Positions 33,582 to 48,500 of a stretch of 64,000 nucleotides of DNA are shown piece after piece. Each line of letters begins with the position of its first letter. The stretch's first letter is position 1. Below the pieces are notes generated by a model. That model was not told the origin of the DNA. It saw only the letters and a program-made list of their open reading frames with translations, and did no database searches. Source of the DNA: G965205525 sp965205525 (GTDB lineage Bacteria > Pseudomonadota > Gammaproteobacteria > JABABF01). The stretch lies in contig OZ242171.1 of the NCBI GenBank assembly GCA_965205525.1, positions 434,001 to 498,000 of the forward strand. Direction: 5' to 3'. The position numbers and the translations under genes were made by a program.

Positions 33582-36500
33582 ATGGACAGGTAAGGCAAGC
33601 GGTGCTGGCGTCCTTTGGGGCGTTCTTGAGTTTCACGGCGCCGAACCGCCTTGTGGCGAGTCCAGGTTTGCCGGTGACTGCGGAAGCTTCGGTGGACATG
33701 GCGAGTGCCGATACCGTGACGGTGCTGCCTGCTGCAGTTCACCGGGTAAGAACAAGGCCGAGATTCTCACAGCTGATACTTTCGGAGCCGAATCCGAGCA
33801 CAGTGGATGCTGGCGAGAGTTTCACAGTGACAGTGAGTGCGCCGTCGGGAGATCTGATGGGTGTCACGGCTACAGCGGAGGTGACTTTCAACGAATTAAC
33901 TATGCAGGTCACGCTGAGCGAGCTGGCAGCCGAGGAGACGGTGAGCTTCACAGCGCCGGCATTGGAGACGATGGCGGCTCTGGAGGTGACGGCAGTTTCG
34001 ATTGCCGTGGAGCCTGGTCTTGCGATATTCAACCCGGCTGTAGCACAAAGCGTGCAGGTGCGCGCGGCGAGGATCTTGGCAGAACTGACGCTTTCGCTGG
34101 AAGGACCGGAATCGGTGCTCGTGGGTGAGGTTTTCTCGGTGACGGTGGGCACTGGAGACGATGCAGTACCGGCTGGCACAATTGTCGTGGTTACGGTAAG
34201 CGATGGCACGACGGATGCAGGGGCTATGCTGACGGCCGCGGCACCTACGGCATCGGTATCTTTCATGGCGCCGGCTGAGCCAGGTGAAGTGAGTGTGACA
34301 GCGACAGGCGTTCCACAGACGAGTGCGGGCTCCCAGGAAGTAGAGGTATCTGATGCATCTCTGACGGTGCCTGTGGTAACGGCACCTTTGCAGTCAATGT
34401 TAACCCTGTCAGTGCCCCCTTCTCCGGTGAGCGCAAATAGTCTCTTTGATGTAATAGTGGGGATAAGTCCCGCATTGTCTGCGGGTACATCGGTGGAAGT
34501 GGAAGTGACATTCGGCACTGTTTCTCAGAGGGTGACGCTGACAGATACGGCCGCAACAGTGACATTAGAGTTCATGGCACCGGCCATGGGAGGTGCTGTG
34601 GAGCTGACAGCGGCAAGCGTGGGCACAGCAGGCGTTGCGTCGGCGATGGCGATAGTGCAGGTTCAGGTTTCCCTGCAGCTGGTGCTGTCTGGGCCTACGA
34701 ATGTGCCGGCAGGGGGAGGCTTTAATATCAGGGTTTTCACGGATGCTATGGTGCCGGAGGGGGCGGTGGTGACGGCGACGGTGAGTTTTGATGGACAGGT
34801 AAGGCAAGCGGTGCTGGCGTCCTTCGGGGCGTTCTTGAGTTTCACGGCGCCGAACCGCCTTGTGGCGAGTCCAGGTTTGCCGGTGACTGCGGAAGCTTCG
34901 GTGGACATGGCGAGTGCCGATACCGTGACGGTGCTGCCTGCTGCAGTTCACCGGGTAAGAACAAGGCCGAGATTCTCACAGCTGATACTTTCGGAGCCGA
35001 ATCCGAGCACAGTGGATGCTGGCGAGAGTTTCACAGTGACAGTGAGTGCGCCGTCGGGAGATCTGATGGGTGTCACGGCTACAGCGGAGGTGGCTTTCAA
35101 CGAATTAACAACTACGCAGGTCACGCTGAGCGAGCTGGCAGCCGAGGAGACGGTGAGCTTCACAGCGCCGACATTGGAGACGATGGCGACTCTGGAGGTG
35201 ACGGCAGTTTCGATTGCCGTGGAGCCTGCGGGTCTTGCTTTATTCAACCCGGCTGTAGCACAAAGCGTGCAGGTGCGCGCGGTGAGGATCTTGGCAGAAC
35301 TGACGCTTTCGCTGGAAGGACCGGAATCGGTGCAGGTGGGTGAGGTTTTCTCGGTGACGGTGGGCACTGGAGACGATGCAGTACCGGCTGGCACAATTGT
35401 CGTGGTTACGGTAAGCGATGGCACGACGGATGCAGGGGCTATGCTGACGGCCGCGACACCTACGGCATCGGTATCTTTCACGGCGCCGGCTGAGCCAGGT
35501 GAAGTGAGTGTGACAGCGACAGGCGCTCCACAGACGAGTGCGGGCTCCCTGGAAGTGGTAACGGTATCTGATGCATCTCTGCTTACGGTGCCTGTGGTAA
35601 CGGCATCTTTGCAGTCAATGTTGACCCTGTCGGTGCCCCCTTCTCCGGTGAGCGCAAATAGTCTCTTTGATGTAATAGTGGGGATAAGTCCCGCATTGTC
35701 TGCGGGTACATCGGTGGAAGTGGAAGTGACATTCGGCACTGCTTCTCAGAGGGTGACGCTGACAGATACGGCCACAACAGTGACATTAGGGTTCACGGCA
35801 CCGGCCATGGGAGGTGCTGTGGAGCTGACAGCGGCAAGCGTGGGCACAGCAGGCGTTGCGTCGGCGATGGCGACGGTGCAGGTTCAGGAGCAGGTTTCCC
35901 TGCAGCTGGTGCTGACAGGGTTTGATGCGATAGCACGGAATGGATTTGATGTCAGGGTGGCAACGGATATGCCGGTGCCGGCGGAGACGACGGTGACGGT
36001 GATAGTGAGTTTTGAGGGAGCGGAAAGGGAAGTGATGCTGACGAGCGCAACTCCTGGGGCTGGTGTGGTGGTGAGCTTCACGGCGCCGGCCCGCCTTGTG
36101 GGGAATCCAGGTTTGCCGGTGACTGCGGTAGCTTCTTTGGTGGAAGTGGCGGATGCCGATATCTTGGTGGTGGTGGTGGAGGACGCTGACGTTGAAGGGG
36201 TAAGAGTATTTGCGAGGAGCGTACGGTTGACGCTTTCGGAGCCTACTCCGAACCCGGTGGATGCCGGCCAGAGTTTCGCAGTGACAGTGGGTACGCAGAC
36301 ACCATTGGCGGATACCACGGTTACAGCGGAGGTGACTTTCAACGAATCAACTAGGCAGGTCACGCTGAGCGAGCGGGAACCAGAGAGCATGGTGAGCTTC
36401 ACAGCGCCGGCATTGGGGACGATGACGACTCTGGAGGTGACGGCAGTTTCGGTTGCCGTGGAGCCTGCGGTTATTGTGATAGTCCGTACGGCTGTAGCAC

Positions 36501-39500
36501 AAAGCGTGCAGGTGCGCGCGGCGAGTCTGGTAGCACTGATGCTTTCGCTGGAAGGACCGGAATCGGTGCAGGCGGGTGAGGTTTTCTCGGTGACGGTGGG
36601 CACTGGCGACGATGCAGTGCCGGCTGGCACAACTGTCGTGGTGACGGTGAGCGATGGCACGACGGATGCAGAGGCTATGCTGACGGCCGCGACACCCACG
36701 GCATCGGTATCTTTCACGGCGCCGGCTGAGGCAGGTGCAGTGAGTGTGACAGCGACAGGCGTTGTGCAGACGAGTGCGGGCTCCCTGGAAGTGGTAACGG
36801 TATCTGATGCAACTCAGCTTACGGTGCCTGTGGTAACGGCATCTTTGCCGCCAATGTTAACCCTGTTGGTGCTCACGAATCCGGTGATCGCAGACGAAAA
36901 CTTTGAAGTAGTAGTGGGGATAATTCCCCCATTGCTTGCGACGGATACACCGGTGGAAGTGGAAGTGAGATTAGACGGCGCTGACCCTCAGAATAGTATG
37001 CTGACAGGTGCGGCTGCAACGGAGCCAGTAGTGTTCACGGCACCGGCCGGGGCAGATACTGTGGAGCTGACAGCGGTAGGCGTGGGTACAACAGTCGTTA
37101 CGCCGGCGACGACGATAGTGCGGGTTTTTCGGGAGCGGGTTTCCCTGAAGCTGGTGACGCAGATGTTCGCTGGTGATATTACTTTTGTGTCTGCACGGCG
37201 TGAATTTTCTCTCACGGTGAGAACGGTGAGCTCGGAGGACATGAATAGGCGTCCGGTGCCGGTGCCGGTGCCGAAGGGGACGACGGTGAGGGTGACGGTC
37301 GGTTTTGGGGGAATGGAAAGGGAAGCGGTGCTGACGAATGCAGCTACTTCGGCGGTGGTGACCTTCACGGTGCCGGCTTCGGCAGTTTTTCTGACAGCGA
37401 CTGCGACGGCTACGGTGGAAAGGGCGGCCGATTCCTTGTTGGTGGAGGTGGAGGACGCTGACTTTCAGACGGTATTCGTATTGGATGATAGTATACTTTT
37501 GGCGATTTCGGAGCCGGATCCGAACCCGGTGGATGCCGGCCAGAGTTTCACAGTGACAGTGGGTCTGCAGGCAGCGCCCCCGATTTTGGATACCACGGTT
37601 ACAGCGGTGGTAACTTTCAACGGATCAAGTAGGCAGGTCACGCTGACCGAGCATCGGGCACCAACGAGCACGGTGAGCTTCAGAGCGCCGAGGATGATGA
37701 GGGCGGCATCTCTGCAGGTGACGGCAGAATCAACTGCCGTGGAGCCTGCGGATGTGGATGTCATAGGTCCTCCGGTAAGGGTGCAGGTGAATGCGGCGAA
37801 CTTGGTAGAACGGAAGCTTTTGCTGGCAGGACCGCCATTTGTGGAGGTGGGTGAGGAATTCTCGGTGATGGTGGGCACTGGCGGCGTTGCAGTGCCGGAT
37901 GGCACAACTGTCGTGGTGACGGTAACGGTAAACGATGGTGCGGCGGATGAGCGGGCTATGACGACTACGCTGACGGCCACGATATCTACGGCATTGGTAT
38001 CTTTCACGGCGCCGGCTGAGGCAGGTGAAGTGAGTGTGACAGCGACAGGCGTTGCGCAGACGAGTGCGGACTCCACGGATCTAGTAATGGTATCTGGTGC
38101 AGATACGCTTATTTTTCCTGTGCAGAGGGGGGTGCGTCAGCTGGTACTGACAGGTGTCCCAGAGGCAGTGGCGGCAGGAAGCATATTCAGAGTGACGATC
38201 GGAACGGACGAAGCACTGCCGGATGGTGCGACTATATCGGTGGAATTAAGCCTGTCGGGCCCCACTGTTACTGATGCTATGAGCCAGACAGTGATGCTGA
38301 GGGCAGCAGAGGTAGAGGTACGAGAAGTGGAGTTTCAAGTTCCAGACGAGAGGGGAGATGTGATACTGCAGGCGAGGAATACCGCTTTTTCAAGTCCTAC
38401 CATTCTAGATTTTACGATAGTGCCAGCAATGGCGACAGTGCGGGTTCGGGAGCAGGTTTCCCTGAAGCTACTGCTGACTTCGGAGGATGGTGCGGGGTCT
38501 ACTGGGGTGGCTGCACGGCATGAATTTACTGTCAGGGTGAGCGTGGTGAGCTCGGAGGACATGGATAGTTTTCCGATGCCGGTGCCGGTGCCGGAGGGGG
38601 TGACGGTGACGGTGACGGTCGGTTTTGATGGAGCGGAAAAGGAAGCGGTGCTGACAAATGCAGTTTCTGAAATGGAGGTGACCTTCACGGCGCTGGCGGC
38701 CCGCCTTGGTCCACCTAGTGATTCAATACAATCTCCTCATCTGCTTCTGGCGGTGACTGCGGCGGCTACGGTGGAAAGGGCGGATGCCGATTTCTTGGTG
38801 GTGGAGGTGGATGCCGCTGACGATCACCCGGTACGAGTATTTGCTGATGAAATACGGTTGACGATTTCGGATCTGAACCCGGTGGATGCCGGCCAGAGTT
38901 TCACAGTGACAGTGGGTCTGCGGAGATTTTCAGAGCCTGGCAGGACTTTGGATACCACGGTTACAGCGGTGGTAACTTTCAACGGATCAAGTAGGCAGGT
39001 CACGCTGCACGAGCAGCGAGCGCCAACGAGCACGGTGAGCTTCAGAGCGCCGAGGCTGATGAACGGAGGCATCCTGGAGGTGAGGGTAGAACCAACTGCC
39101 GTGGAGCCTGCGGATATTGTGTTCGTCGGTGATGTTTCGCGATTTGTGCAGGTGAACGCGGCGGACTTGGTAGAACTGATGCTTTTGCTGGAAGGACCGC
39201 CACTTGTGGGGGTGGGTGAGGAATTCTCGGTGATGGTGGGCACTGGCGGCGTTGCAGTGCCGGATGGCATAACTGTCGTGGTGACGGTAACGGTAAACGA
39301 TGGTGCGGCGGATGAGCAGGCTATGATGACTACGCTGACGGCCACGATACCTACGGCATTGGTATCTTTCACGGCGCCGGCTGAGGAAGGTGGAGTGAGT
39401 GTGACAGCGACAGGCGTTGTGCAGACGAGTGCGGACTCCATGGCAATAGTAACGGTATCTGATGCAGATACGCTTACTTTTCCTGTGAGGGTGCGTCGGC

Positions 39501-42500
39501 TGGTACTGACAGGTGTCCCAGAGGCAGTGGCGGCAGGAAGCACATTCAGCGTGATGATCGGAACGAACGAAGCACTGCCGGATGATGTGCTTATAGTGGT
39601 GGGATTATTCCTGTCGGGCTCCACGGTTTCTGATGCTATGAACCGGACAGTGATACTGTCGACAGCAGAGGTACAAGAAGCAGCAGAGGTACAAGAAGTG
39701 GAGTTTCAAGCTCCAGACGAGGGGGGAGCCGTGACACTGCAGGCGAGGGCTATCAGTTTTTCAGGTCCTACCGTCCCAAATTTTACGATAGTGCCAGCAA
39801 CGGCGACTGTGCTGGTTCGGGAGCAAGTTACCCTGAAGCTGACCCTGACCCTGGATGTGCTTCAGAGAGTGGAGGTACGGCATGAATTTACTGTCACGGT
39901 GAGCACGGATCTTCCGGTGCCGGAGGGGGTGACGGTGACGGTGACGGTCGGTTTTGAGGGAGCGGAAAGGGAAGCGGTGCTGACAAGTGCAGTTGCTGAA
40001 ATGGAGGTGACCTTCACGGCGCCGGCCCGCCGTCTGCCGGAGCCGCCTTTTCCGGCGGTGACTGCGACGGCTACGGTGAGGGCGGATGCCGATTTCTTGG
40101 TGGTGGAGGACGCTGACGTTGTCGGGGTAAGAGTATTTAGTGATGGAATAAATTTGACGCTTTCGGAGCCGGATCCGAGAGTGGTGGATGCCGGCCAGAG
40201 TTTCACAGTGACAGTGGGTCTGCGGAGATTTTCAGAGCCTAACGTGATTTTGGATACCACGGTTACAGCGGTGGTAACTTTCAACGGATCAACCAGGCAG
40301 GTCACGCTGACCGAGCGGACACCAACGAGCATGGTGAGCTTCAGAGCGCCGAGGAGGATGACGGCGGCATCTCTGGAGGTGACGGCAGAACCAACTGCCG
40401 TGGAGCCTGCGGATGTGGATGTAATTATCTTTAGACCATTTGATCGGCGATTTGTGCAGGTGAATGCGGCGAACTTGGTAGAACTGATGCTTTTGCTGGA
40501 AGAACCGCCATTTGTGCGGGTGGGTGAGGAATTCTCGGTGATGGTGGGCACTGGCGGCGTTGCAGTGCCGGATGGCATAACTGTCGTGGTGACGGTAACG
40601 GTAAACGATGGTGCGGCGGATGAGCAGGCTATGATGACTACGCTGACGGCCACGATACCTACGGCATTGGTATCTTTCACGGCGCCGGCTGAGGCAGAGG
40701 TGAGGGTGACAGCGACAGGCGTTGCGCAGACGAGTGCGGATGCCACGGATCTAGTAACGGTATCTGATGCAGATACGCTTACTTTGCCTGTGCAGGGGGT
40801 GCATCGGCTGGTACTGACAGATGTAGGGGCAGTGGCGCCAGGAGGCACATTCAGCGTGACGGTCGGAACGGACGAAGCACTGCCGGATGGTGTGACTATA
40901 TCGGTGGAATTAAGCCTGTCGGGCCCCACTGTTACTGATGCTATGAGCGAGACAGTGATGCTGTCGGCAGCAGAGACACAAGAAGTGGAGTTTCAAGTTC
41001 CAGACGTGGGGGGAGATGTGATACTGCAGGCGAGGAATACCGCTTTTTCAGGTCCTGCCGGCCCAGATTTTACGATAGTGCCAGCAACGGCGACAGTGCA
41101 GGTTCGGGAGCAGGTTTCCCTGAAGCTACTGCTGACTTCGGAGGGGTTTACGTCTTTTACGTCTCCACGGCATGAATTGACTGTCACGGTGAGCGTGGTG
41201 AGCTCGGAGGACATGAATAGGCGTCCGGTGCCGGTGCCGGAGGGGGTGACGGTGACGGTGACGGTCGGTTTTGATGGAGAGGAAGAGGGAGCGGTGCTGA
41301 CAAGTGCAGATACTTCGGCGGTGGTGACCTTCACGGTGCCGACCCTTGCACCACCTGATCCAAGGATAGGTTTTAACCTTCTGGTGGTGACTGCGACGGC
41401 TACGGTGGAAATGTCGGCCGATTCCGTGATGGTGGAGGTGGATGACGCTGACGGTCGCCAGGTATTCGTAATTTCTGATGAAATAGATTTGACGATTTCG
41501 GAGCCGGATCCGAACCCGGTGGATGCCGGCCAGAGTTTCACAGTGACAGTGGGTCTGCGGAGATTTTCAGAGCCTGGCAGGACTTTGGATACCACGGTTA
41601 CAGCGGTGGTAACTTTCAACGGATCAACCAGGCAGGTCACGCTGACCGAGCATCGGGCACCAACGAGCACGGTGAGCTTCAGAGCGCCGAGGCTGATGTT
41701 CGGTGGTGAACTGGAGGTGACGGCAGAATCAACTGCCGTGGAGCCTGCGGATATTGTGATTGTCCGTAACTTCCCAAGCGGATTTGATGATCGGCGATTT
41801 GTGCCGGTGAACGCGGTGAACTTGGTAGAACTGATGCTTTTGCTGGAAGGACCGCCATTTGTGCCGGGGGGTGGGGAATTCTCGGTGATGGTGGGCACCA
41901 CTGGCGGCGTTGCAGTGCCGGATGGCACAACTGTCGTGGTGATGGTAACGGTAAACGATGGTGCGGCGGATGAGCTGACTATGCTGACTACGCTGACGGC
42001 CACGACACCCACGGCATTGGTACCTTTCACGGCGCCGGATGAGGCAGGTACAGTGAGTGTGACAGCGACAGGCGTTGCGCAGACGAGTGCGGACTCCCCG
42101 GATCTAGTAACGGTATCTGGTGCAGATACGCTTACTTTTCCTGTGGAGGTACCTTTAACGCTGACCCTGTCGGTGCTCACGGATCCGGTGATCTCAAATA
42201 GCACCTTTGAAGTAACAGTGGGGATAAGTCCCGAATTGCCTCCGGGTGCATCGGTGGAAGTGCAAGTGGTATCAGACTTTACATTTCTTCTTCAGATAGT
42301 GATGCTGACAGATACGACCAGAACGGTGACATTAGAGTTCATGGCACCGGACATGCCAGGTGATGTGGAGCTGACAGCGGCACTGAACGTAGCAGGCATC
42401 GTAGGCATCGTGGGCCCAGCTTTTGTCAACCAAGTTATTACGACAAGAGTGCAGGTTCTGGAGCTGGTTTCCCTGAAGCTGGTGCTGGAAGGACCGCTAT

Positions 42501-45500
42501 TTGTGCCGGTGGATGAGGAATTCTCGGTGATGGTGGGCACTGGCGGCGTTGCAGTGCCGGATGGCACAACTGTCATGGTGACGGTAACGGTAGACGATGG
42601 CACGGCGGATGGGCTGGCTATGATGACTACGCTGACGGCCACGATATCTACGGCATTGGTATCTTTCACGGCGCCGGCTGAGGCAGGTGGAGTGATCGTG
42701 ACAGCGACAGGCGTTGCGCAGACGAGTGCGGACTCCACGGATCTAGTAAGGGTATCTGCTGCAGATACGCTTACTTTTCCTGTGCAGGTACCTTTGCGGG
42801 CAATGCTGACCCTGTCGGTGCCCACGGATCCGGTGTTCTCAAATAGCACCTTTGAAGTAACAGTGGAGATAAATCCCGAATTGCCTCCGGGTGTATCGGT
42901 GGAAGTGGAAGTGACATTAGACGGCACTGCTCTTCAGAGAGTGATGCTGACAAATACGATCAGAACGGTGACATTAGAGTTCATGGCACCGGACATGCCA
43001 GGTGATGTGGTGCTGACAGCGGCAAGCCTGGGCACAGTAGGCATCGTGGACCCAGCAGGCATTACGTCGGTAACGGCGACAGTGCAGGTTCTGGAGCTGA
43101 TTTCCCTGCGGCTACTGCCGATACTGCCGATTGGGAGTAGATTTGTGCCGGCACGGAATGAATTTACTGTCACGGTGAGCACGGAGAGGCTGGACAGGTT
43201 TGGGAATCCGGTGCCGGTGCTGGTGCCGGAGGGGGTGACGGTGACGGTGACGGTCGGTTTTGATGGAGCGGAAAGGGAAGCGGTGCTGACAAGTGCAGTT
43301 GCTGAAATGGAGGTGACCTTCACGGCGCCGGCCCGCATTGCGGAGGACGATGGTCTGCCGTTGACTGCGACGGCTACGGTGGAAGGGGCGAATGCCGATT
43401 TCTTGGTGGTGGAGGTGGAGGACGCTGCCGTTATCAATGTAAGAGTAATTAGTGATGGCATAGACTTGGTGTTTTTGGAACTTCCGAACCCGGTGGATGT
43501 CGGCCAGAGTTTCACAGTGACAGTGGGTCTGCGGAGATTTTTAGAGCCTGGCAGGACTTTGGATACCACGGTTACAGCGGTGGTAACTTTCAACGGATCA
43601 ACCAGGCAGGTCATGCTGACCGAGCATCGGGCACCAACGAGCACGGTGAGCTTCAGAGCGCCGAGGCTGATGACGACGGAATTTCTGGAGTTGACGGCAG
43701 AAGTAACTGCCGTAGAGCCTGCGGATATTGTGAGTGTCGGTCTAGGATTTACTCGGCGATTTGTGCAGGTGAATGCGGCGAACTTGGTAGAACTGATGCT
43801 TTTGCTGGAAGGACCGCCATTTGTGGAGGTGGATAGGGAATTCCCGGTGATGGTGGGCACTGGCGGCGTTGCAGTGCCGGATGGCACAACTGTCGTGGTG
43901 ACGGTAACGGTAGACGATGGCACGGCGGATGGGCAGGTTATGATGACTACGCTGACGGCCACGATATCTACGGAATCGGTATCTTTCATGGCGCCGGCTG
44001 AGGCAGGTACAGTGAGCGTGACAGCGACAGGCGAAGAGCAGACGAGTGCGGACGCCACGGATCTAGCAATGGTATCTGATGCAGATACGCTTACTTTGCC
44101 TGTGCAGGGGGGGGTGCGTCGGCTGGTATTGACAGGTGTCCCAGCAGAGGCAGTGAATCCAAGAAGCACATTCAGCGTGATGGTCGGAATGAACCAAGCA
44201 CTGCCGGATGGTGTGACTATATCGGTAGAATTATTCCTGTCGGGCTCCACTGTTACTGATGCTACGAGCCAGACCCAGACAGTGATGCTGTCGGCAGCAG
44301 AGGTACAAGAAGCGGTGTTTCGTGCTCCAGATGTGGGGGGAGATGTGACACTGCAGGCGAGGAATACCGCTTTTTCAGGTCCTGCCGGCCCAGATTTTAC
44401 GATAGTGCCAGCAACGGCGACAGTGCAGGTTCGGGAGCAGGTTTCCCTGAAGCTACTGCTGACTTCGGATAGGGGTACGTTTCCACGGCATGAATTGACT
44501 GTCACGGTGAGCACGGATCTTCTGGTGCCGGAGGGGGTGACGGTGACGGTGACGGTCGGTTTTGATGGAGCGGAAGGGGAAGCGGTGCTGACAAGTGCAG
44601 ATACTTCGGCGGTGGTGACCTTCACGGCGCCGGCCCGCCTTGGTCCACCATTAGGTTTTGGCATTCCTCATCTGCCTCTGATGGTGACTGCGACGGCTAC
44701 GGTGGAAAGGTTGGCCGATTCCGTGATGGTGAGGGTGGAGGACGCTGCCGATCACAGCGTAGTCGTATTTCCTGATGAAATAGGTTTGACGATTTCGGAG
44801 CCGGATCCGAGCATGGTGGATGCCGGCCAGAGTTTCACAGTGACAGTGGGTCTGCGGAGAGATTCAGAGCCTGGCAGGACTTTGGATACCACGGTTACAG
44901 CGGTGGTAACTTTCAACGGATCAACTAGGCAGGTCATGCTGACCGAGCATCGGGCACCAACGAGCACGGTGAGCTTCAGAGCGCCGAGGCTGATGAGGGC
45001 GGCATCTCTGGAGGTGACGGCAGAAGGTACTGCCGTGGAGCCTGCGGTTATTGTGGAGGTCATTAGCCTAAACCGATTTGATGATCGGCGATTTGTGCAG
45101 GTGAATGCGGCGAACTTGGTAGAACTGATGCTTTTGCTGGAAGGACCGCTATTTGTGCCGGTGGGTGAGGAATTCTCGGTGATGGTGGGCACTGGCGGCG
45201 TTGCAGTGCCGGATGGCACAACTGTCGTGGTGACGGTAACGGTAGATGGGCTGGCTATGATGACTACGCTGACGGCCACGATATCTACGGCATTGGTATC
45301 TTTCACGGCGCCGGCAGAGGCAGGTGGAGTGAGGGTGACAGCGACAGGCGTTGCGCAGACGAGTGCGGACTCCACGGATCTAGTAATGGTATCTGGTGCA
45401 GATACGCTTACGGTGGCGGCACTTACAGGTGCAGTGCTGAGCCTTGAGGTGCTTTCTCCGGTGTTCGTAAATGCCTTCTTTAATGTAAGAGTGGGGATAA

Positions 45501-48500
45501 TTCCCGCATTGCCTGCGGGTGTATCGGTGGGAGTGGAAGTGACATTAGACGGCACTGCTCCTCAGAGAGTGATGCTGACAGATACGATCAGAACGGTGAT
45601 ATTAGAGTTCATGACACCGGAATCATCGGGAATTCTGGATGTGACGGCAACAGCAATTGGCGTGGAGCCTAGGGGTCTTGTGGCAGTGTCGGGAGCAGCT
45701 ACGAGCGTGCAGGTGCAGGATTTGAGCGTGGTGCGACTGACGCTGGGTGCGCCAGAGAGCGTAACGGTGGGCGACTCGTTCACGGTTGACGTGGGCGTGT
45801 CTGATACGACGCCGATACCGGCGGGGGCGACGGTGACGGTGACAGTGAGTTTTGCTGGAATGCAAGGGACGGCAGTGCTGACGGATACGGTCCCCACGAC
45901 GATATCGGTGCCTTTTGTTGCGCCGGCTGCATCGGGCTCATTTGAGCTGCAATTGCTACGCGTAGAGACGGAAGAGCCCCCTCTGCACAGCATTATACTG
46001 GCGGTCCCAATACCGTTAAATGTGATGGTGGTGCCGGTGCAGCTGACGCTTTCGCTGGTAGGACCGGAAGAGGTGCAGGTGGGTGATGATTTCTCGGTGA
46101 CGGTAGGCACAGACAATGCAGTGCCGCCAGGCACAACGGTCACGGTCACGGTCACGGCTATGGCAAGCGATGGCACGACGAGTGAAGAGCCTATGACTAC
46201 TACGTTGACGGCCACGATGTCCACGGCATTGGTGTCTTTCACGGCGCCAATCAGTGCGGGTGAAGTGGTTGTGACAGCGAGAGGCTCTTCACAGACGGGT
46301 ACGGGCTCTCTGGAAGTGGCGGTATTTGATGCAGATACGCTTACGGTGCCGGTATCTGCGGTGGAAGTGCAGCTTTCGCTGGAGGGAGTCCCGGAGGGTA
46401 TAGTCTTGGCGGGGAGCTCCTTCATGATTACGTTGGGTGTGTCTGATTTAACGCCAATACCGGCGGGAATAACGGTGGTTGCGTCGGTGAGTTTTGGTGG
46501 TGAGTTTGTGAGGACGGAGGTGTTCCTGACGGAAATGAGCATGGTATCAATACCAGTGAATACGATGCCGACTATAGGGGGCTTTCTGGAGTTGAGAGCG
46601 GATGTTGTTTTTGCTGGGCCGCTGCCGTTTGATCTGGATGTGCTGTCGGCAACAGCGACGGTTCAGGTTCGGCGCGAAGTTAATCTGAGTGTGTCTCTGG
46701 TATCGCTTTCTTCCGGGGCGGTAACGATAGGGAGCACTTTTGATGTGGGTGTGAACTTGAATGATATGGTGCCGATGGGTGCGACGGTGACGGTGACGAT
46801 CGGGGGCTTGCGACGTCTTGATCTTCTTGGTGAGGATCGTGTAGTGTCGCTTGCGGGTGGAGTTTCTTCGTTGACGGTGAGCTTCACAGCGCCGATCCGA
46901 TCGGACCAACTAAGAGAGCTAGTTTTTGATGCGGGACAAGGATTTGTGGATGTATTTATTCATGGTGTTGCGGTGACCGTGGCAGATCCCGAGATCCTGC
47001 AGGTGATAGTGGACGGAAATTATAGTGCAGAGCTCCTCCTAGTGTTGTTGGAAGGGCTGTCGGTGCAGTTGACGCTTTCGGAGCCGGATCCAAACCCGGT
47101 GGATGCCAACCAGGAATTCAGAGTGACAGTGGGTGTGTCGTCGGCATTGCTGATGAATACCACGGTCACAGCGAATGTGACTTTCAACGAAGAACCTATA
47201 CAGGTCATACTGAGCGATCGGGCCCCCACGATGACAGTGACCTTTACAGCGCCGGCATCGGGGCCTCTGGATGTGACAGCAGCTGTAGCTGCCGTGGAGT
47301 TCGAGGGGGTATTTGATGATGCCTCTGGTTTTGTGGTAGTGTCGGATGCAGATCCACGGAGCGTGCAGGTGCTCGAGATAGGCACGGTGCGACTGACGCT
47401 GGATATGGTGCCGACAAGCGTGACGGTGGGCGACGAGTTCACGGTTGAAGTGGGCGTGTCTGAGGCGACGCCGATACTGGAGGGGACGGCGGTGGCGGTG
47501 ACGGTGGATTTTGGTGGAACAGTAAGAGAAGGGGAAGTGGAGCTGACGAATACGGTCAGCACGACGTCGGTGTCTTTTGATGCGCTGGTTATACCGGGCG
47601 AAATTCCGCTGGTGCTAAGCGGCACAGCGGTACCTGAGGATGATACGCTGATGGTGATAGGCGCTGAAACGCAGATAACGGTGGTGCCGGTGCAGCTGAG
47701 GCTTTCGCTGGAAGGACCGGAAGAATCGGTGCGGGTGGGTGATAATTTCTCTGTGATAGTGGACACTGGAGACGGTGCAGTGCCGACAGGCACAACTGTC
47801 GTGGTTACGGTGAGCGATGGCGCGGTGAGTGTAGGGACTACGCTGACGGCCACGATGTCCACGGCATCGGTGTCTTTCAGGGCGCCAGTCCGTGCGGGTG
47901 AAGTGAATGTGACAGCGACAGGCGCTCTACAGACGAGTTTGGGTGTTGTGGAAGGGGCGGTATCTGATGCGTCAACGCTTGAGGTGACGGCATCTGCGGT
48001 GGAAGTGCAGCTTTCGCTGTTAGGAGTCCCGGAGGATCCAGTCCCGGCGGAAGGAGCCTTCACGATTATGGTGGGTGTGTCTGATGAAACGTCAATACCG
48101 ATGGGAATAACGGTGGCCGTGACGGTGAGCTTTGGCACATTTACGAGGGATGTGGACCTGACAATGGATGAGAGCTTGATCACAGTGGAAGTGGTTGCGC
48201 CGGATACAAGGGGCGCTCTGGATCTGGAAGCGGTTGGTGCGGGTCCCGCCGGAGACGAAGAGCTTGAGCTGAATGTGCGGCCTGCGACGGCGACTGTGCA
48301 GGTTCAGGAGCAAGTTTCCCTGGTGCTGGTGCTGAATGCGCCTCCGATGGTGGTGGCACGGGATGAGTTTAATGTGATGGTGGGCACGAATCTTCCGGTG
48401 CCAGAGGATGCGACGGTAACGGTGACAGTGAGTTTTGAGGGAGGGGAAGAGAAAGCGGTGGTGCTGCCGGAGGCAGCTTCTTCGGGGATGGTGACCCTCA

